A stretch of 64,000 nucleotides of DNA from Mycobacterium sp. (GTDB lineage: Bacteria; Actinomycetota; Actinomycetes; Mycobacteriales; Mycobacteriaceae), in NCBI GenBank assembly GCA_016197405.1, contig JACPVR010000004.1, positions 62,001 through 126,000 of the forward strand, in the 5' to 3' direction. A program made the translations under genes and the position numbers. Numbering within the stretch: position 1 is the stretch's first letter; each line of letters starts with the position of its first letter. Of this stretch, positions 16,942 through 25,800 are shown in pieces. The notes under the pieces are model-generated. The model worked only from the letters and a program-made list of their open reading frames with translations, had not been told where the DNA came from and did not search any database.

Positions 16942-17733
16942 TCAAATTCGCCACAGGGCTTCTTGGCTGGTGCTGGCGATCAGTGCGCCGTCATCGGCAT
17001 ACAGCGATCCGTTCACCAGGCCGCGCGAGTCGCTGCTGTTGAGCGAGCTGACCTCGTAGCGGTGCCAGGAGTGCGGCACGAACGGCCGGTGGAACCACAC
17101 CGAGTGGTCGAGGCTGGCGGCATACCCGGCCCCGGGTTGCAGCGGCACCCCGCTTGGCCGGGCCACCGGAACCGGGCCGAAATCGGACATGAACGCCAGC
17201 GTGCACGACCGGATCAACGCGTCGTCCTCGATCTGCTCGCGGGTGCGGATCCAGAACGGTGGAATCGCGAAGACCGAGCCGTCATCGGGCCGGGTCATGA
17301 TCTCGAACCGATCGGCGTATTCGAGATCGGGTTCCTTGGCCATGGCGTCCTCGATTCGCAGTGACGGCTGCGGTCGTGGGTGTTCGTCGGCGCCGGGTTC
17401 GGGCTGGTGGAAGGAGGCGATCATCTCCATGATCACCGCGCCCTCCTGTACCGCGGTGACCCGCCGGGTGTCGAAGGAACGGCCGTCGCGGGTGCGTTCG
17501 ACGCGGAATTCGACATCCACGCCGTAACGGCCGCCACGGACGAAGTACAGGTGCAGCGACTGCGGCAGTTTGGCCGGATCGACGGTCGCGCCGGCCGCAC
17601 CCAGGGACTGCGCGGCGATCAGCCCACCGAAGAGGCGCGGGACCGGACCGGCGGGTGGTGGTGTCGCCACGAAGGTGTCACCGTCACGATCGAACTCCAG
17701 CAATTGAGCAATCCAGCTCTTGACACCTGTCAT
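16942..17733 (-). CDS. tesB: Acyl-CoA thioesterase II (TesB-like)
   Basis: A 263-residue double hot-dog thioesterase that hydrolyses acyl-CoA to the free acid and CoA. The N-terminal hot-dog includes RLFGGLIAAQSLGAAGATV, and the C-terminal one SLDHSVWFHRPF and GLVNGSLYADDGALIASTSQ; the Asp, Ser/Thr and Gln of the TesB active site are visible. Length is slightly short of E. coli TesB (286). The downstream gap to the DUF3562-like gene is 54 bp, and the upstream SRPBCC gene is 12 bp away, so the two may be cotranscribed. Confidence 0.88.
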   Translation of the reverse strand: MTGVKSWIAQLLEFDRDGDTFVATPPPAGPVPRLFGGLIAAQSLGAAGATVDPAKLPQSLHLYFVRGGRYGVDVEFRVERTRDGRSFDTRRVTAVQEGAVIMEMIASFHQPEPGADEHPRPQPSLRIEDAMAKEPDLEYADRFEIMTRPDDGSVFAIPPFWIRTREQIEDDALIRSCTLAFMSDFGPVPVARPSGVPLQPGAGYAASLDHSVWFHRPFVPHSWHRYEVSSLNSSDSRGLVNGSLYADDGALIASTSQEALWRI

Positions 17734-17745
17734 CAGGTGCCGACC

Positions 17746-18234
17746 CTATCGGGTGGCGAAGTACTTCTCTCCGTCGGAGGCCAGCCGGCCGAAACCCGCC
17801 TTCACCACGGGGGCGATCACCATGAACGGCAGCCGCAGGGCCGTCACCGGTTCCACGGCGACCGTCCAGGTGAACCGGGTGCCCGCACCGTCGGGCGCCA
17901 CCGCATAGTCCTCTGCGAAACGCTTGAACAGCGGGGCGTTGGACTCGTAGACGTAGAACGAATATCCGCGGCCCTCGTCCCACCGGAAGAACCGCTCGTG
18001 CACGCGGGCCGGGCCCAGGCCCACCTCGCGGGTGGCGCCGACGCCGAACGGGCGCGGACAGGTCCAGGTCAGCGATGTCACCGTCGGCCCCCACGCCGAC
18101 AGCGACGCATCAGACTGCAACGACTCCCACACCTGCTCGGGGGTTGCGGCGTAATGCTTCTCGTAACGGAAGACATGCGGGGCGGTGTCGAACAGTGCGG
18201 CATCCGCGGGTGAGAGTGTGTACCAGCGCGCCAT
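17746..18234 (-). CDS. SRPBCC (START-like) family protein
   Basis: A 162-residue protein with the helix-grip START/Bet v1-like pattern: HYAATPEQVWESLQSDASLS near residue 27, an antiparallel sheet, and a long C-terminal helix after FMVIAPVVKAGF. Such proteins bind hydrophobic ligands or act as polyketide cyclase-like or lipid-transfer proteins. The ATG at 18234 gives the normal family length; an open frame extends upstream without a ribosome site. The ligand is unknown. Confidence 0.8.
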   Translation of the reverse strand: MARWYTLSPADAALFDTAPHVFRYEKHYAATPEQVWESLQSDASLSAWGPTVTSLTWTCPRPFGVGATREVGLGPARVHERFFRWDEGRGYSFYVYESNAPLFKRFAEDYAVAPDGAGTRFTWTVAVEPVTALRLPFMVIAPVVKAGFGRLASDGEKYFATR

Positions 18235-18283
18235 GGCTCTCAGCTTGGCGTGCGATCGCCGCGCTGACAACCCGGCGCCGTCC

Positions 18284-18712
18284 TCACTCGCTGCCGTCGG
18301 GCTGATCGTTGTTCTTCTGGGCGCCCCAGCCGTGCACCCGGTCGACGGCGATGAGCGCGCTGACCCGGGCCCGGTCCCGGGTCGGGTACTCCTTGCCCTG
18401 GTAGTGGCGCGACAGCGCGTCGATGTCGGCCAGTCCGGCGTCGTCGTAGATGTCGACGACATGCCCGATGACGGTGACGTGGGTGTACCAGTCGGATTCG
18501 TCGATGACCGTCAGCGAGACGCGCGGATCCTTACGCAGGTGCGCCAGCCGCTTGCGGCCGACATCCATGTTGACCAGCACGCGGTCGTCGTCGCGCAACA
18601 GGTACCAGGTCGCCGCGGAGACCGGATGGCCGTCGCTGCGGACCGTGCAGATGACGGCGGGGTTGGGCTTGGACAGCATCTTCTTGGCGTCGTCGGACAG
18701 TGCTGAGGACAT
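18284..18712 (-). CDS. Pyridoxamine 5'-phosphate oxidase-like (PPOX/F420 class) protein
   Basis: A 142-residue split-barrel flavoprotein: AVICTVRSDGHPVSAATWYL, then RVLVNMDVGRKRLAHLRKDP and RVSLTVIDESD are the family blocks. Mycobacterial members bind FMN or F420 and reduce diverse substrates, or are of unknown role. AGGAG precedes the ATG at 18712. It is the last gene before the truncated tRNA. Confidence 0.85.
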   Translation of the reverse strand: MSSALSDDAKKMLSKPNPAVICTVRSDGHPVSAATWYLLRDDDRVLVNMDVGRKRLAHLRKDPRVSLTVIDESDWYTHVTVIGHVVDIYDDAGLADIDALSRHYQGKEYPTRDRARVSALIAVDRVHGWGAQKNNDQPDGSE

Positions 18713-18820
18713 GGGGTCTCCTGACAGAGGGGCGGGTCTGAGGGTGCCCACTCTGCGCAGGGCTAAGCAGTGAACGCCGGGCCCCGCGGCGACGAGGTGC
18801 ATTCGGCGGCCGCCGAAAGC

Positions 18821-18855
18821 AAAAAGACCCCGACCTGGATAACCGGTCAGGGTCT
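18821..18855 (-). terminator. Rho-independent terminator of the tRNA-Pro gene
   Basis: Read on the minus strand, AGACCCTGACC and GGTCGGGGTCT pair around a 9-nt loop (one mismatch), followed by TTTTT. It lies 20 bp past the 3' end of the tRNA-Pro fragment, so it is the native terminator of that tRNA gene, retained on the left flank. Confidence 0.8.
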
Positions 18856-18875
18856 CTTAGCTGCGATTACGCGAG

Positions 18876-18917
18876 TCGGGGTGGCGGGATTCGAACCCAC
18901 GACCTCTTCGTCCCGAA
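18876..18917 (-). tRNA. 3' half of tRNA-Pro(CGG), truncated in the anticodon loop (candidate attachment site)
   Basis: On the minus strand the fragment contains an anticodon loop TTCGGGA (anticodon CGG), the 3' anticodon-stem strand CGAAG, the variable loop, a T arm (GTGGG, TTCGAAT, CCCGC) and the acceptor strand CACCCCG plus discriminator A. The 5' anticodon-stem strand, D arm and 5' acceptor strand are missing; the DNA beyond 18917 does not pair. Site-specific integrases typically use exactly this 3' segment as the crossover core, leaving one such half at one end of the element. Confidence 0.85.
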
Positions 18918-19234
18918 CCACGCCACCTGGGGTTTTGATGACGTTGGGTACGTTGGCCCGCGTAAGTTTTCCCAGCTCAGCTGCATTGGGTGGGTTGGCG
19001 CGCGCAGGAGTCGCGAAAATCTACTGCGGACTGCCTGCGGACTGAGACACCTTGGTGGTCAAGGCCGCCTTTGATTTACCGAGAGCGGGAACCTTGAAAT
19101 CAGGATGTCAGTTTGGACGCTTACTCGACGGGCTTGCAACACCAGATCACGACGGATCCGCAACCAAAGATCACGTCTGCGAATGGACCTCGCGTTCCTC
19201 GCATTCCTCGCTTCCACTAGTAGTGCGTTGCTCC
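18918..19234. other. Non-coding junction with a tandem CTGCGGACTG repeat
   Basis: No convincing gene is seen between the tRNA fragment and the MmpL gene. CTGCGGACTG occurs twice, at 19024-19033 and 19035-19044, one base apart. Short direct repeats next to an attachment core can be arm sites of an integrase or excisionase, but no integrase gene is visible nearby. Confidence 0.4.
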
Positions 19235-22200
19235 TTATTTCTGCGTGGCGGTGTCAGCTACTGGGGTCCGCGTTGCTTTGGAAGGCCACCAGCTGGCTTC
19301 GCGTAGAAGTGTGGCGATGGCGGGCACGGTGAGGGTGCGCACGAGGAAGGTATCGAGCAGCAATCCGAAGCCGATGATGAGGCCGGCTTGGATCATGATT
19401 GCGACTGAGCCGACCATGAGGCCGAACATGCTGGCGGCGAATATCAGACCAGCTGAGGTGATGACGGCTCCGGTGTTTGCCACGGTGCGCAGGACGCCGA
19501 CGCGGATGTTGGTCCCGGATTCTTCGCGGAGCCGTGAGACGAGCAGCATGTTGTAGTCGGCGCCGACGGCGACGAGGATGATGAATGCCAGTAATGGTAC
19601 GGGCCAAGCGATTTCGTAGCCCAGTCCCCATTGGAATACCACAACGCCGATGCCGAGCGAGGCGAGGTAGTTGAGCACGACGGTGCCTAAGAGGTAGAGC
19701 GGTGCCAGGAGTGCGCGCAGCAGTAGGACCAGGATGACGCCGACGATGATTATGGTGGCGACGGCCAGTTGTGCGAAGTCGGCCCATAGGAATCGTTGGA
19801 TATCGGAGTTGACGGCGGGGAAGCCGGCGACGGATACGGTGGCGTCGGCGAGCGACGTGTTGGGTCGTGCGGTGTTGGCGGTGTCGGTGATGCGGCTGGC
19901 GAGCTCCATGGCTTCGACGCTGTAAGGGTCGTGGCTGCTTTCGATCATGAACCGCGCGGTCTTGCCGTCCGGTGAGAGGAATTGCTTGGCAACATCGGTG
20001 AATTGCCGGTTCTCGAATGCATTAGCGGGCAAGTAGAAACCGCTCGAGGAGTCGGAGTCCGCCGCTGCGCGTGAGGAATTCTGTAGTTGGGTGGCGATCT
20101 GGCTCATACCGGACAGCATTTCGATGTTGCTGTCGGCGAGGGTGCGGACACCGGTCGCGAGTGCTTGAGCGCCGGAGGCGAGCTGTCCGATTCCCTCCTG
20201 CAATCGGCGGAGATTGGTGGCTAGGTCGGCGGGGTCACCGAGGGCTCCGAATGCCTTGTCCAGCGAGGCGACTGCGTTCTGGACGTTGGAGAGGGTGCCA
20301 CCAACGGTGGCATTGGTCGCGGGATCGTAGCGGTCCCCGAGGTCGGCGATCTGGTCGAAGAATCCGCTGTCGCGCAGGCTGACCAAAATCTTCACCTGGT
20401 CACGAATTTGGGCGCACTGCGGGGTGGCGGCACACCACGGTGAGGTGTTGAGCGCGCCCACGAGTGGATCGAGCTGGGTGATCGCGTTCTGCGCCTGGTT
20501 GGCCAGCGGTCGCAGTCCTGGGCCGGATTGGATGGCTTGGTCGACGGCGGGGGCGGTGGCGGAAAGTTGTTGCAGCAGTGGGCGGAACTGGTTGACCTGA
20601 GTTCCCGCGGATTGAGCTTGGGTGAGGATTCCGGCCAGTGGCGCGAGGGCGGTGCGCACCGTGCCATCGAGTTGGGCGAGGCCGTCGGCGAGCTGGTCGG
20701 CGCCGCCGGTGAGTTTGGCGAGGTCGTCCTTGCGTGAGTTGCCCTCGGCGACCGCGCCGGCCATTTTCTCGCCGATCTGGCCGTTCTGCCAGGCCAGTTC
20801 TGCTTGGTCGAGGCGCTCCCCGGTGGGGCGGGTGACTCCGGACACCCTGGTGACGCCGGGGATCTGGGAGACGCGAGAGGCCATCTCGTCGAGATCGGCC
20901 AGCCCCCTCCCGGTCCGCATGTCGGTCGGGTTCTCTACGACGAGGAACTCGCTGATGACGACGTCCTTGCGGAAGTGGCGGTCCAGAAGTTGGTAGCCCT
21001 GGTTGCTGGCCGTGGTGTCTGGTTGTCCCTTGCGGTCGTCGTAGCTGATTTTGATGGTCGCAGCGGCTGCCGACAGGGCGAGCAGGATGGCCAGGCTGAC
21101 GATCAGCAGTGGCACCGGACGGCGGACCACGGCGACGGCGACGCTGTTCCAGTAGCGGCGGGTGCGATCGGATTTGGGTTCACCGATGCCGCGTTTGGCG
21201 GCTAGCGACAGCACGGGTGGCAGCAGGGTGACGGTCGCCAGAAATCCGAACAGCACGGCGATGGCACACGCGGGGCCCAGGGCGGCGAAGACGCTGAGCC
21301 GCGCGAAGACCATGGCCAAGAACGCGAGTGCCACGGTGGCGGCGGACGCCAGGATGACGCGCCCGATGCTGGCGGTGGCGTGGATGATCGCCTGATCGGC
21401 GGGTACTTGGGCGCGGCGCTGCTCGTGGTACCGGCTGATCAGAAAAACTGTGTAATCAGTTCCGGCGCCGAGCAGGATCGCCGTCATGAATGCGACGGTG
21501 AACTGGGAGACCGGCATGCCCATCTCGCCGAGGGCGGATAGCACGCCGCGCCCAACCGCCAGGCTCAACCCGATTACCAGCAGTGGCAACAGCGCGGTGA
21601 ACACTGACCGGTAGACGATCAGCAAGATCAGGGCGATCACGCCGGCGGTAGCGATCGAGATCAACAGCAGGTCGTGCTCGGCGGAGGCGATCATGTCGCT
21701 GAAGGTCGCCGGTGGTCCCGTCACTTGGACGGTCGTGGTCGATCCGGTGAACACCTCCGCGGCGATGTCGCGCACCGCGTTCAAGGATTCGGCTGCCGTG
21801 GGGTCTCCGAGGGTGCCGGTGACACCGACGGGCAGATACCAGGCTTTGCGGTCGGCGCTGACTGCCTGAGCTTCGGTAATCGGATCGGCCAGCAGGTCCT
21901 GCACCAGCAGGACGTGGTCGCCCTCGGCCTGCAACCGGCGCACGAGTTCGCCGTAGCGCTGCCGTGCAGTTGGAGTCAAGCCAGTGGGGTCTTCCATGGC
22001 GACGAACACCATGGTTTTCGAGCCTTCTTCGCCGAACGCGGCGCTCATGCGGTCAACCGTCTGCAAGGACGGGGCGTCGCGAGGAATGAGGTCCACCGAC
22101 TGTTGGCGCACCACGGTTTCCAGCTGTGGGAACAGCAGCGCGAGAACCACCGCGGCGCCTAGCCATACCCCGATGACGAGCGCTTTGTGTCGGAGGGTGA

Positions 22201-22321
22201 ACCGGGCCAGGGTCGCCAACCGTTCGCTGTACTCGCGAGTGTCGGCCGGGTCGGTGGATCCGTTGGCGCGCCGACCAGGCCGCTTGGCCTGGCTTGGGGC
22301 ATCTGCACTGCCGTCGGTCAC
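19235..22321 (-). CDS. MMPL/RND-family transporter (MmpL-like)
   Basis: A 1028-residue inner-membrane exporter with the MmpL layout: TM1, a large periplasmic loop, TM2-6, TM7, a second loop (about 480-780, partly coiled with Leu/Gln/Ala-rich helices), then TM8-12. The proton-relay Asp-Tyr pairs are visible in GAGTDYTVFLISRY and AVGADYNMLLVSRL. MmpL proteins export lipids or siderophores, or confer drug efflux; the cargo is unknown. A TetR gene lies divergently about 370 bp upstream. It is the first gene inside the proposed island, and no MmpS partner is visible. Confidence 0.92.
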   Translation of the reverse strand: MTDGSADAPSQAKRPGRRANGSTDPADTREYSERLATLARFTLRHKALVIGVWLGAAVVLALLFPQLETVVRQQSVDLIPRDAPSLQTVDRMSAAFGEEGSKTMVFVAMEDPTGLTPTARQRYGELVRRLQAEGDHVLLVQDLLADPITEAQAVSADRKAWYLPVGVTGTLGDPTAAESLNAVRDIAAEVFTGSTTTVQVTGPPATFSDMIASAEHDLLLISIATAGVIALILLIVYRSVFTALLPLLVIGLSLAVGRGVLSALGEMGMPVSQFTVAFMTAILLGAGTDYTVFLISRYHEQRRAQVPADQAIIHATASIGRVILASAATVALAFLAMVFARLSVFAALGPACAIAVLFGFLATVTLLPPVLSLAAKRGIGEPKSDRTRRYWNSVAVAVVRRPVPLLIVSLAILLALSAAAATIKISYDDRKGQPDTTASNQGYQLLDRHFRKDVVISEFLVVENPTDMRTGRGLADLDEMASRVSQIPGVTRVSGVTRPTGERLDQAELAWQNGQIGEKMAGAVAEGNSRKDDLAKLTGGADQLADGLAQLDGTVRTALAPLAGILTQAQSAGTQVNQFRPLLQQLSATAPAVDQAIQSGPGLRPLANQAQNAITQLDPLVGALNTSPWCAATPQCAQIRDQVKILVSLRDSGFFDQIADLGDRYDPATNATVGGTLSNVQNAVASLDKAFGALGDPADLATNLRRLQEGIGQLASGAQALATGVRTLADSNIEMLSGMSQIATQLQNSSRAAADSDSSSGFYLPANAFENRQFTDVAKQFLSPDGKTARFMIESSHDPYSVEAMELASRITDTANTARPNTSLADATVSVAGFPAVNSDIQRFLWADFAQLAVATIIIVGVILVLLLRALLAPLYLLGTVVLNYLASLGIGVVVFQWGLGYEIAWPVPLLAFIILVAVGADYNMLLVSRLREESGTNIRVGVLRTVANTGAVITSAGLIFAASMFGLMVGSVAIMIQAGLIIGFGLLLDTFLVRTLTVPAIATLLREASWWPSKATRTPVADTATQK

Positions 22322-22431
22322 TTGGCCTCCACTGGTAGCGATACTGCCGGTATCGGTACGCTACCGCACGTAGTGCAAGTGGTGACGGCGACCGGTGGGG
22401 GCCTCGCTCAAGAGCGTCATGAGTCGACTCC

Positions 22432-22596
22432 CTACGGGATTGCGGCGGGCCAGTCGGCCGCGAATACCTGCACGGCGTGCAGGGCGCCTCCTACCGCCAC
22501 CGTCGCCAGTGCCGCACGATCACTGCTGGGGGCGGGAATGACGACAGCCGCTGCCACGTCTCTGAGAACTCGAAGTTTGAGCGTTCTGATCGTCAA
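22432..22596 (-). CDS. Possible 54-aa protein between mmpL and tetR
   Basis: A short frame starts with TTG at 22596, has GAGGG 6 nt upstream, and encodes a basic N-terminus (TIRTLKLRVLRDVAAAVV) and an Ala/Val-rich segment. An in-frame ATG at 22638 gives a longer version but lies in the hairpin. It is on the MmpL strand, 110 bp upstream. It matches no family I know, and it could be chance. Confidence 0.3.
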   Translation of the reverse strand: MTIRTLKLRVLRDVAAAVVIPAPSSDRAALATVAVGGALHAVQVFAADWPAAIP

Positions 22597-22620
22597 TCGC
22601 TGCCCTCCGCGGAGTCCTAT

Positions 22621-22655
22621 GGTGGCACGCGCCCCCATTGGGGGCGGATGCTACC
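22621..22655. promoter_or_regulatory. 35-bp imperfect palindrome upstream of tetR (mmpL region)
   Basis: CGCCCCC and GGGGGCG pair perfectly around ATT; the symmetry extends outward (GGTGGCA and TGCTACC) to 13 of 16 matches per arm. It sits between the divergent mmpL and tetR genes, 40 bp before the TetR start, and is a candidate operator for that TetR. Confidence 0.45.
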
Positions 22656-22694
22656 AAAGTGTTGCGACCTACTGTGGCTTGCCAAGATGGACAT

Positions 22695-23336
22695 GTGCGG
22701 ACGCGGTCGAAGAGATGGGGCGGGCGTACCGGTGCTGAACGCCGGGCGGAGCGCCGTCAGCGCCTCATTGATGCCGCGACGGAAATCTGGAGTGAAAGCG
22801 GTTGGGCAGCAGTCACGATGAGAGGAGTGTGCGCCAAAACCGGCCTGAACGACCGTTACTTCTACGAAGACTTCAAGACCCGCGACGAGTTACTTGTCGC
22901 TGCATGGGACGGCGTGCGCAACGAGATGCTCGGTGAGGTTTCTGCGACGCTCGCAGAACGCATCGGGCAGCCGCCGATGGAGACCATCCGCGTGACCATC
23001 GCCGCGGTGGTCGACCGGATTGCAGAGGATCCGGGCAGGGCGAAGATTCTACTGGCTCAACACGTGGGCAGTTCCCCGCTTCAGGATCGGCGCGCTGTCG
23101 CACTGCAGGAGGCGACACACCTGGTGATCGCAGCCAGTGAGCCACACCTGAGGCCGGAAGCCGATGAAACCGCCCTTCGGATGGACACACTGGTGGCCGT
23201 TGGTGGCTTCGTCGAATTGATCACCGCATGGCATGCAGGTTTGCTTGACGTCATCCAGGGGGAGATCGTGGAGCACACGAGTCGGCTTGCCGAGACGCTC
23301 GCCGAACGTTATTTGGTCGACGACGCTGGCCTCTAA
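22695..23336 (+). CDS. TetR-family regulator (paralog of the one at 43380-44021)
   Basis: A 213-residue regulator. After VRTRSKRWGGRTGAERRA comes the helix-turn-helix (LIDAATEIWSESGWAAVTMR, then GVCAKTGLNDRYFYEDF). The GTG at 22695 is chosen because the paralog at 43380-44021 is conserved from exactly this point. By eye the two proteins are about three quarters identical along their whole length. It is divergent from the MmpL gene, its most likely target. Confidence 0.85.
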   Translation: MRTRSKRWGGRTGAERRAERRQRLIDAATEIWSESGWAAVTMRGVCAKTGLNDRYFYEDFKTRDELLVAAWDGVRNEMLGEVSATLAERIGQPPMETIRVTIAAVVDRIAEDPGRAKILLAQHVGSSPLQDRRAVALQEATHLVIAASEPHLRPEADETALRMDTLVAVGGFVELITAWHAGLLDVIQGEIVEHTSRLAETLAERYLVDDAGL

Positions 23337-23427
23337 TGTTGTACAGCGGCGTTCATGTGTTCAGTCCGGAATGAAGCAAGCGGAGGCACCTCGACATTCG
23401 CGAAGCGCGGCCGGGAGGCGCCAGAAG

Positions 23428-24096
23428 CTAACTCTGAGGTTTGGCTTTGGTCGTGGCCGACTCGACTGCGTTCTGCAGCAGCACATAGCTGCCGAGGCTG
23501 CCCAGGAAACCTGCGCAGTGCTGAACGAGTTCATCGGTGGTGAACTCGAGTTCTCCGTCGAGCCAGCGGCGCAAGACTTCGAATAACCCACCCACACCCA
23601 ATGTCGAGGCCAAATGGGCAACGCCCACTGCGGAGTCGGCGATGTCAAGGTGAAGTCTGGCCTCACGCAATACGAGGTCGGTGAAACCGGTCATCATGTC
23701 GCTGCGTAACTCCCGAAGCAGCGGCTCCGTTGCAGATTCCACGAACAAGATCCGACCCAGTCGAGGATCATTGTTGATCATGCTGACCAGCCCGCGGATC
23801 GGCGCGTACGCGAGCACCTCGGGTGGGGCGCCGGCATCGGGGATCGCGTCAACTATCACCTCCTGGAAGGTTGCGTAGAGCTGCTGGTAGACAGCTCGCA
23901 AGAGGGCGTCTCTGTCAGGGAAATGCTGATAGAAGTAGCGTGACGTCACGCCGGACTCAGCGCATACGGCAGTCACCGTGGCGGCGGCAACGCCGTGCGT
24001 GCCGATCAACTCCATCGCGGCCTCGATGAGACGCGTGCGCCTGTTCCGGTGACGCTCCTCGGCGGACATCCCGCTGTACACCCGCACCGATCGCAC
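23428..24096 (-). CDS. TetR-family regulator
   Basis: A 222-residue regulator with a helix-turn-helix at about residues 20-65 (RLIEAAMELIGTHGVAAATV, AVCAESGVTSRYFYQHFPDR). The C-terminal domain ends in a Ser/Lys-rich tail. GTG 24096 or the in-frame ATG 24069 may be the start. It is divergent from the diiron-type gene at 24172, with a palindrome in between, and is convergent with the preceding TetR. Confidence 0.85.
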   Translation of the reverse strand: MRSVRVYSGMSAEERHRNRRTRLIEAAMELIGTHGVAAATVTAVCAESGVTSRYFYQHFPDRDALLRAVYQQLYATFQEVIVDAIPDAGAPPEVLAYAPIRGLVSMINNDPRLGRILFVESATEPLLRELRSDMMTGFTDLVLREARLHLDIADSAVGVAHLASTLGVGGLFEVLRRWLDGELEFTTDELVQHCAGFLGSLGSYVLLQNAVESATTKAKPQS

Positions 24097-24118
24097 AACG
24101 CATAGCTTGCCATCTAAT

Positions 24119-24140
24119 TCTGACTAGGCGTAAAGTCAGA
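24119..24140. promoter_or_regulatory. TetR-type operator between divergent genes
   Basis: TCTGACT and AGTCAGA are exact reverse complements separated by 8 nt (22 bp in all). The site lies 22 bp from the TetR start and 31 bp from the diiron-type gene start, where it could block both promoters. Confidence 0.55.
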
Positions 24141-24171
24141 TCATCAGTGCCCATGACAACAGGAGAACAAC

Positions 24172-25041
24172 ATGAGCGACGATTCGTCCACACGGCCCAC
24201 CACGCGGGTCGTCCCGAAGCCCCGCCGTGTCCGATTCGACATGCCTGCTGAGACCAGTCGGCAGCACTTCGTCGATGGCGACTTGGTGATGAGCCACTTT
24301 GTGTCCACCTTGTCGGCCACGTTCCCCGAAGGCGAAGACTTCTTCATCCGGTCAGTCCGCGAGTACCGGGACCACATCAGCGACGCTGACCTGAAGGAGG
24401 CGGTCAAGGGATTCATCGCTCAAGAGGCCACCCACCGGCACCAGCATCGGCTGCTCAACGATCGCCTTCAAGCGATGGGCTATCCCACCGAGGGGATCGA
24501 TCGGCATATCAAGAAGTTGGTTGGCCGACTCGAGAAGCGTTTTTCTCCCAAGATGCGCCTGGCTGTGACGGCAGCCCTCGAGCACTACACGGCGACATTC
24601 GCCGAGATCATTCTCACCAGCGACGAAGCTCAAGAACTGATCGGCTACACCGAGGTGCGGCCGATTCTGCTTTGGCACGCACTGGAGGAATGCGAGCACA
24701 AGGCCGTCGCTTTCGATGTCTACGAGACGGTCGGTGGAAGCGAACGCACCAGGGTCTGGGGAATGCGGATCGCCAGTCTCCTATTGTTCACCGAGTTGGT
24801 CATCCAGACCACCCGCTCTCTGGCCGGCGATCGTGCCGCCTACAACCCGGTGCGGTTGCTGCGCAGCCTTCGAGCCTTCCGTCATAACCCGCTGTTCAGC
24901 CGAGCAGCGATTGAGCGCTTCCGTTCCTACACCCACGCCGGGTTCCATCCCGACGACTGGGATAGCGCAGAAATCCTCGAACGTTGGACCAAGGAACTCT
25001 TCGACGCCGATGGCGGCCAACAGCTACGGAGTAACGTGTAG
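24172..25041 (+). CDS. Predicted metal-dependent hydrolase / ferritin-like diiron protein (PF10118 type)
   Basis: A 289-residue helical protein. Two ExxH motifs, QEATH (E85, H88) and EECEH (E173, H176), together with E55 (EGEDFF) and E137 (ALEHYT), give an E-ExxH-E-ExxH pattern like diiron carboxylate proteins. The family is annotated as metal-dependent hydrolase, but the activity is undefined. AGGAG precedes the ATG. It is divergent from a TetR with a shared operator, so it is probably inducible. A hydrophobic stretch near residue 195 could bind membrane. Confidence 0.8.
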   Translation: MSDDSSTRPTTRVVPKPRRVRFDMPAETSRQHFVDGDLVMSHFVSTLSATFPEGEDFFIRSVREYRDHISDADLKEAVKGFIAQEATHRHQHRLLNDRLQAMGYPTEGIDRHIKKLVGRLEKRFSPKMRLAVTAALEHYTATFAEIILTSDEAQELIGYTEVRPILLWHALEECEHKAVAFDVYETVGGSERTRVWGMRIASLLLFTELVIQTTRSLAGDRAAYNPVRLLRSLRAFRHNPLFSRAAIERFRSYTHAGFHPDDWDSAEILERWTKELFDADGGQQLRSNV

Positions 25042-25220
25042 GTCGACAAGTACTTTTGTGGTGAAAGCCGCCATATGGAACGACCTCTTCACGAAGAAGT
25101 GCGTTGCGCCGTGGCCGCATCGCGCGTTCAGGCATTCCGCTGATGCGGGCGGAAGGGCCATTACCGCCGTCCCGTCAGCGTCCGAAGACGTCCCGGCAAA
25201 TCTGCACACAAGTTGGCGCC

Positions 25221-25769
25221 GTGTCAGCGAGCGCGCATGTCTTCTACGAATTGCTGTCCGGAGTTGCGATGCCGTTCGCGTCGGTGATTGGTCCGGTGCC
25301 GGCAGCGACGGGTTGGGGCATGAGCACCGCAGTAGTACTTCGCATGGCGGAACGTGCCGATAAGCGTCACGAGGCTGTCCTCGGTGTTGTGAACGGCCTG
25401 TTCCTGACGACCGTGTTGGCTCACTTCATACACTGGCCGAAGCGCTGGAGATTTGGTGTGCCAAGCCTGTCCGAGTGCGAAGGACTATGCGGCCCAATCC
25501 TGGTGCCTTACAACGGTATTCTTTACATTTCGGGGCTCAGTGCTGTAGCCGGATTGCTGGAGAATGGTCGCCGAGGTGCGGTCCGTGGTGCGATCGTCCC
25601 GCTGCTGGGTGTTCCAGTTCTCCTTCGACTGCAGCGGATGGAATTCCGTCGGCTCAGTCTTCAGGCCCGGCGCAATCCTCGGTGGTGGAATCGCCGTCTG
25701 CAGATGCAACCGCCCGACCGTTCGACATCGTCAGATCCCGACCAACAGGTGCTAGGGGCAGAGTCATAG
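25221..25769 (+). CDS. Hypothetical membrane protein
   Basis: A 182-residue product from a GTG at 25221. It begins SASAHVFYELLSGVAMPFAS and has about three to four hydrophobic helices with short loops, then a basic C-terminal tail rich in Arg and Trp (RNPRWWNRRLQ). It follows the diiron-type gene on the same strand after 179 bp. No family recognised; codon use and composition look like a real gene. Confidence 0.6.
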   Translation: MSASAHVFYELLSGVAMPFASVIGPVPAATGWGMSTAVVLRMAERADKRHEAVLGVVNGLFLTTVLAHFIHWPKRWRFGVPSLSECEGLCGPILVPYNGILYISGLSAVAGLLENGRRGAVRGAIVPLLGVPVLLRLQRMEFRRLSLQARRNPRWWNRRLQMQPPDRSTSSDPDQQVLGAES

Positions 25770-25800
25770 CACGGAGTCGACATGGCGAGCCGATCACCCT

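Noticed and set aside
18770..19045. A 91-codon frame reading through the tRNA fragment
   Set aside because: It contains the translated tRNA T arm (GVAGFEPTTSS), a known artefact of reading across tRNA genes.
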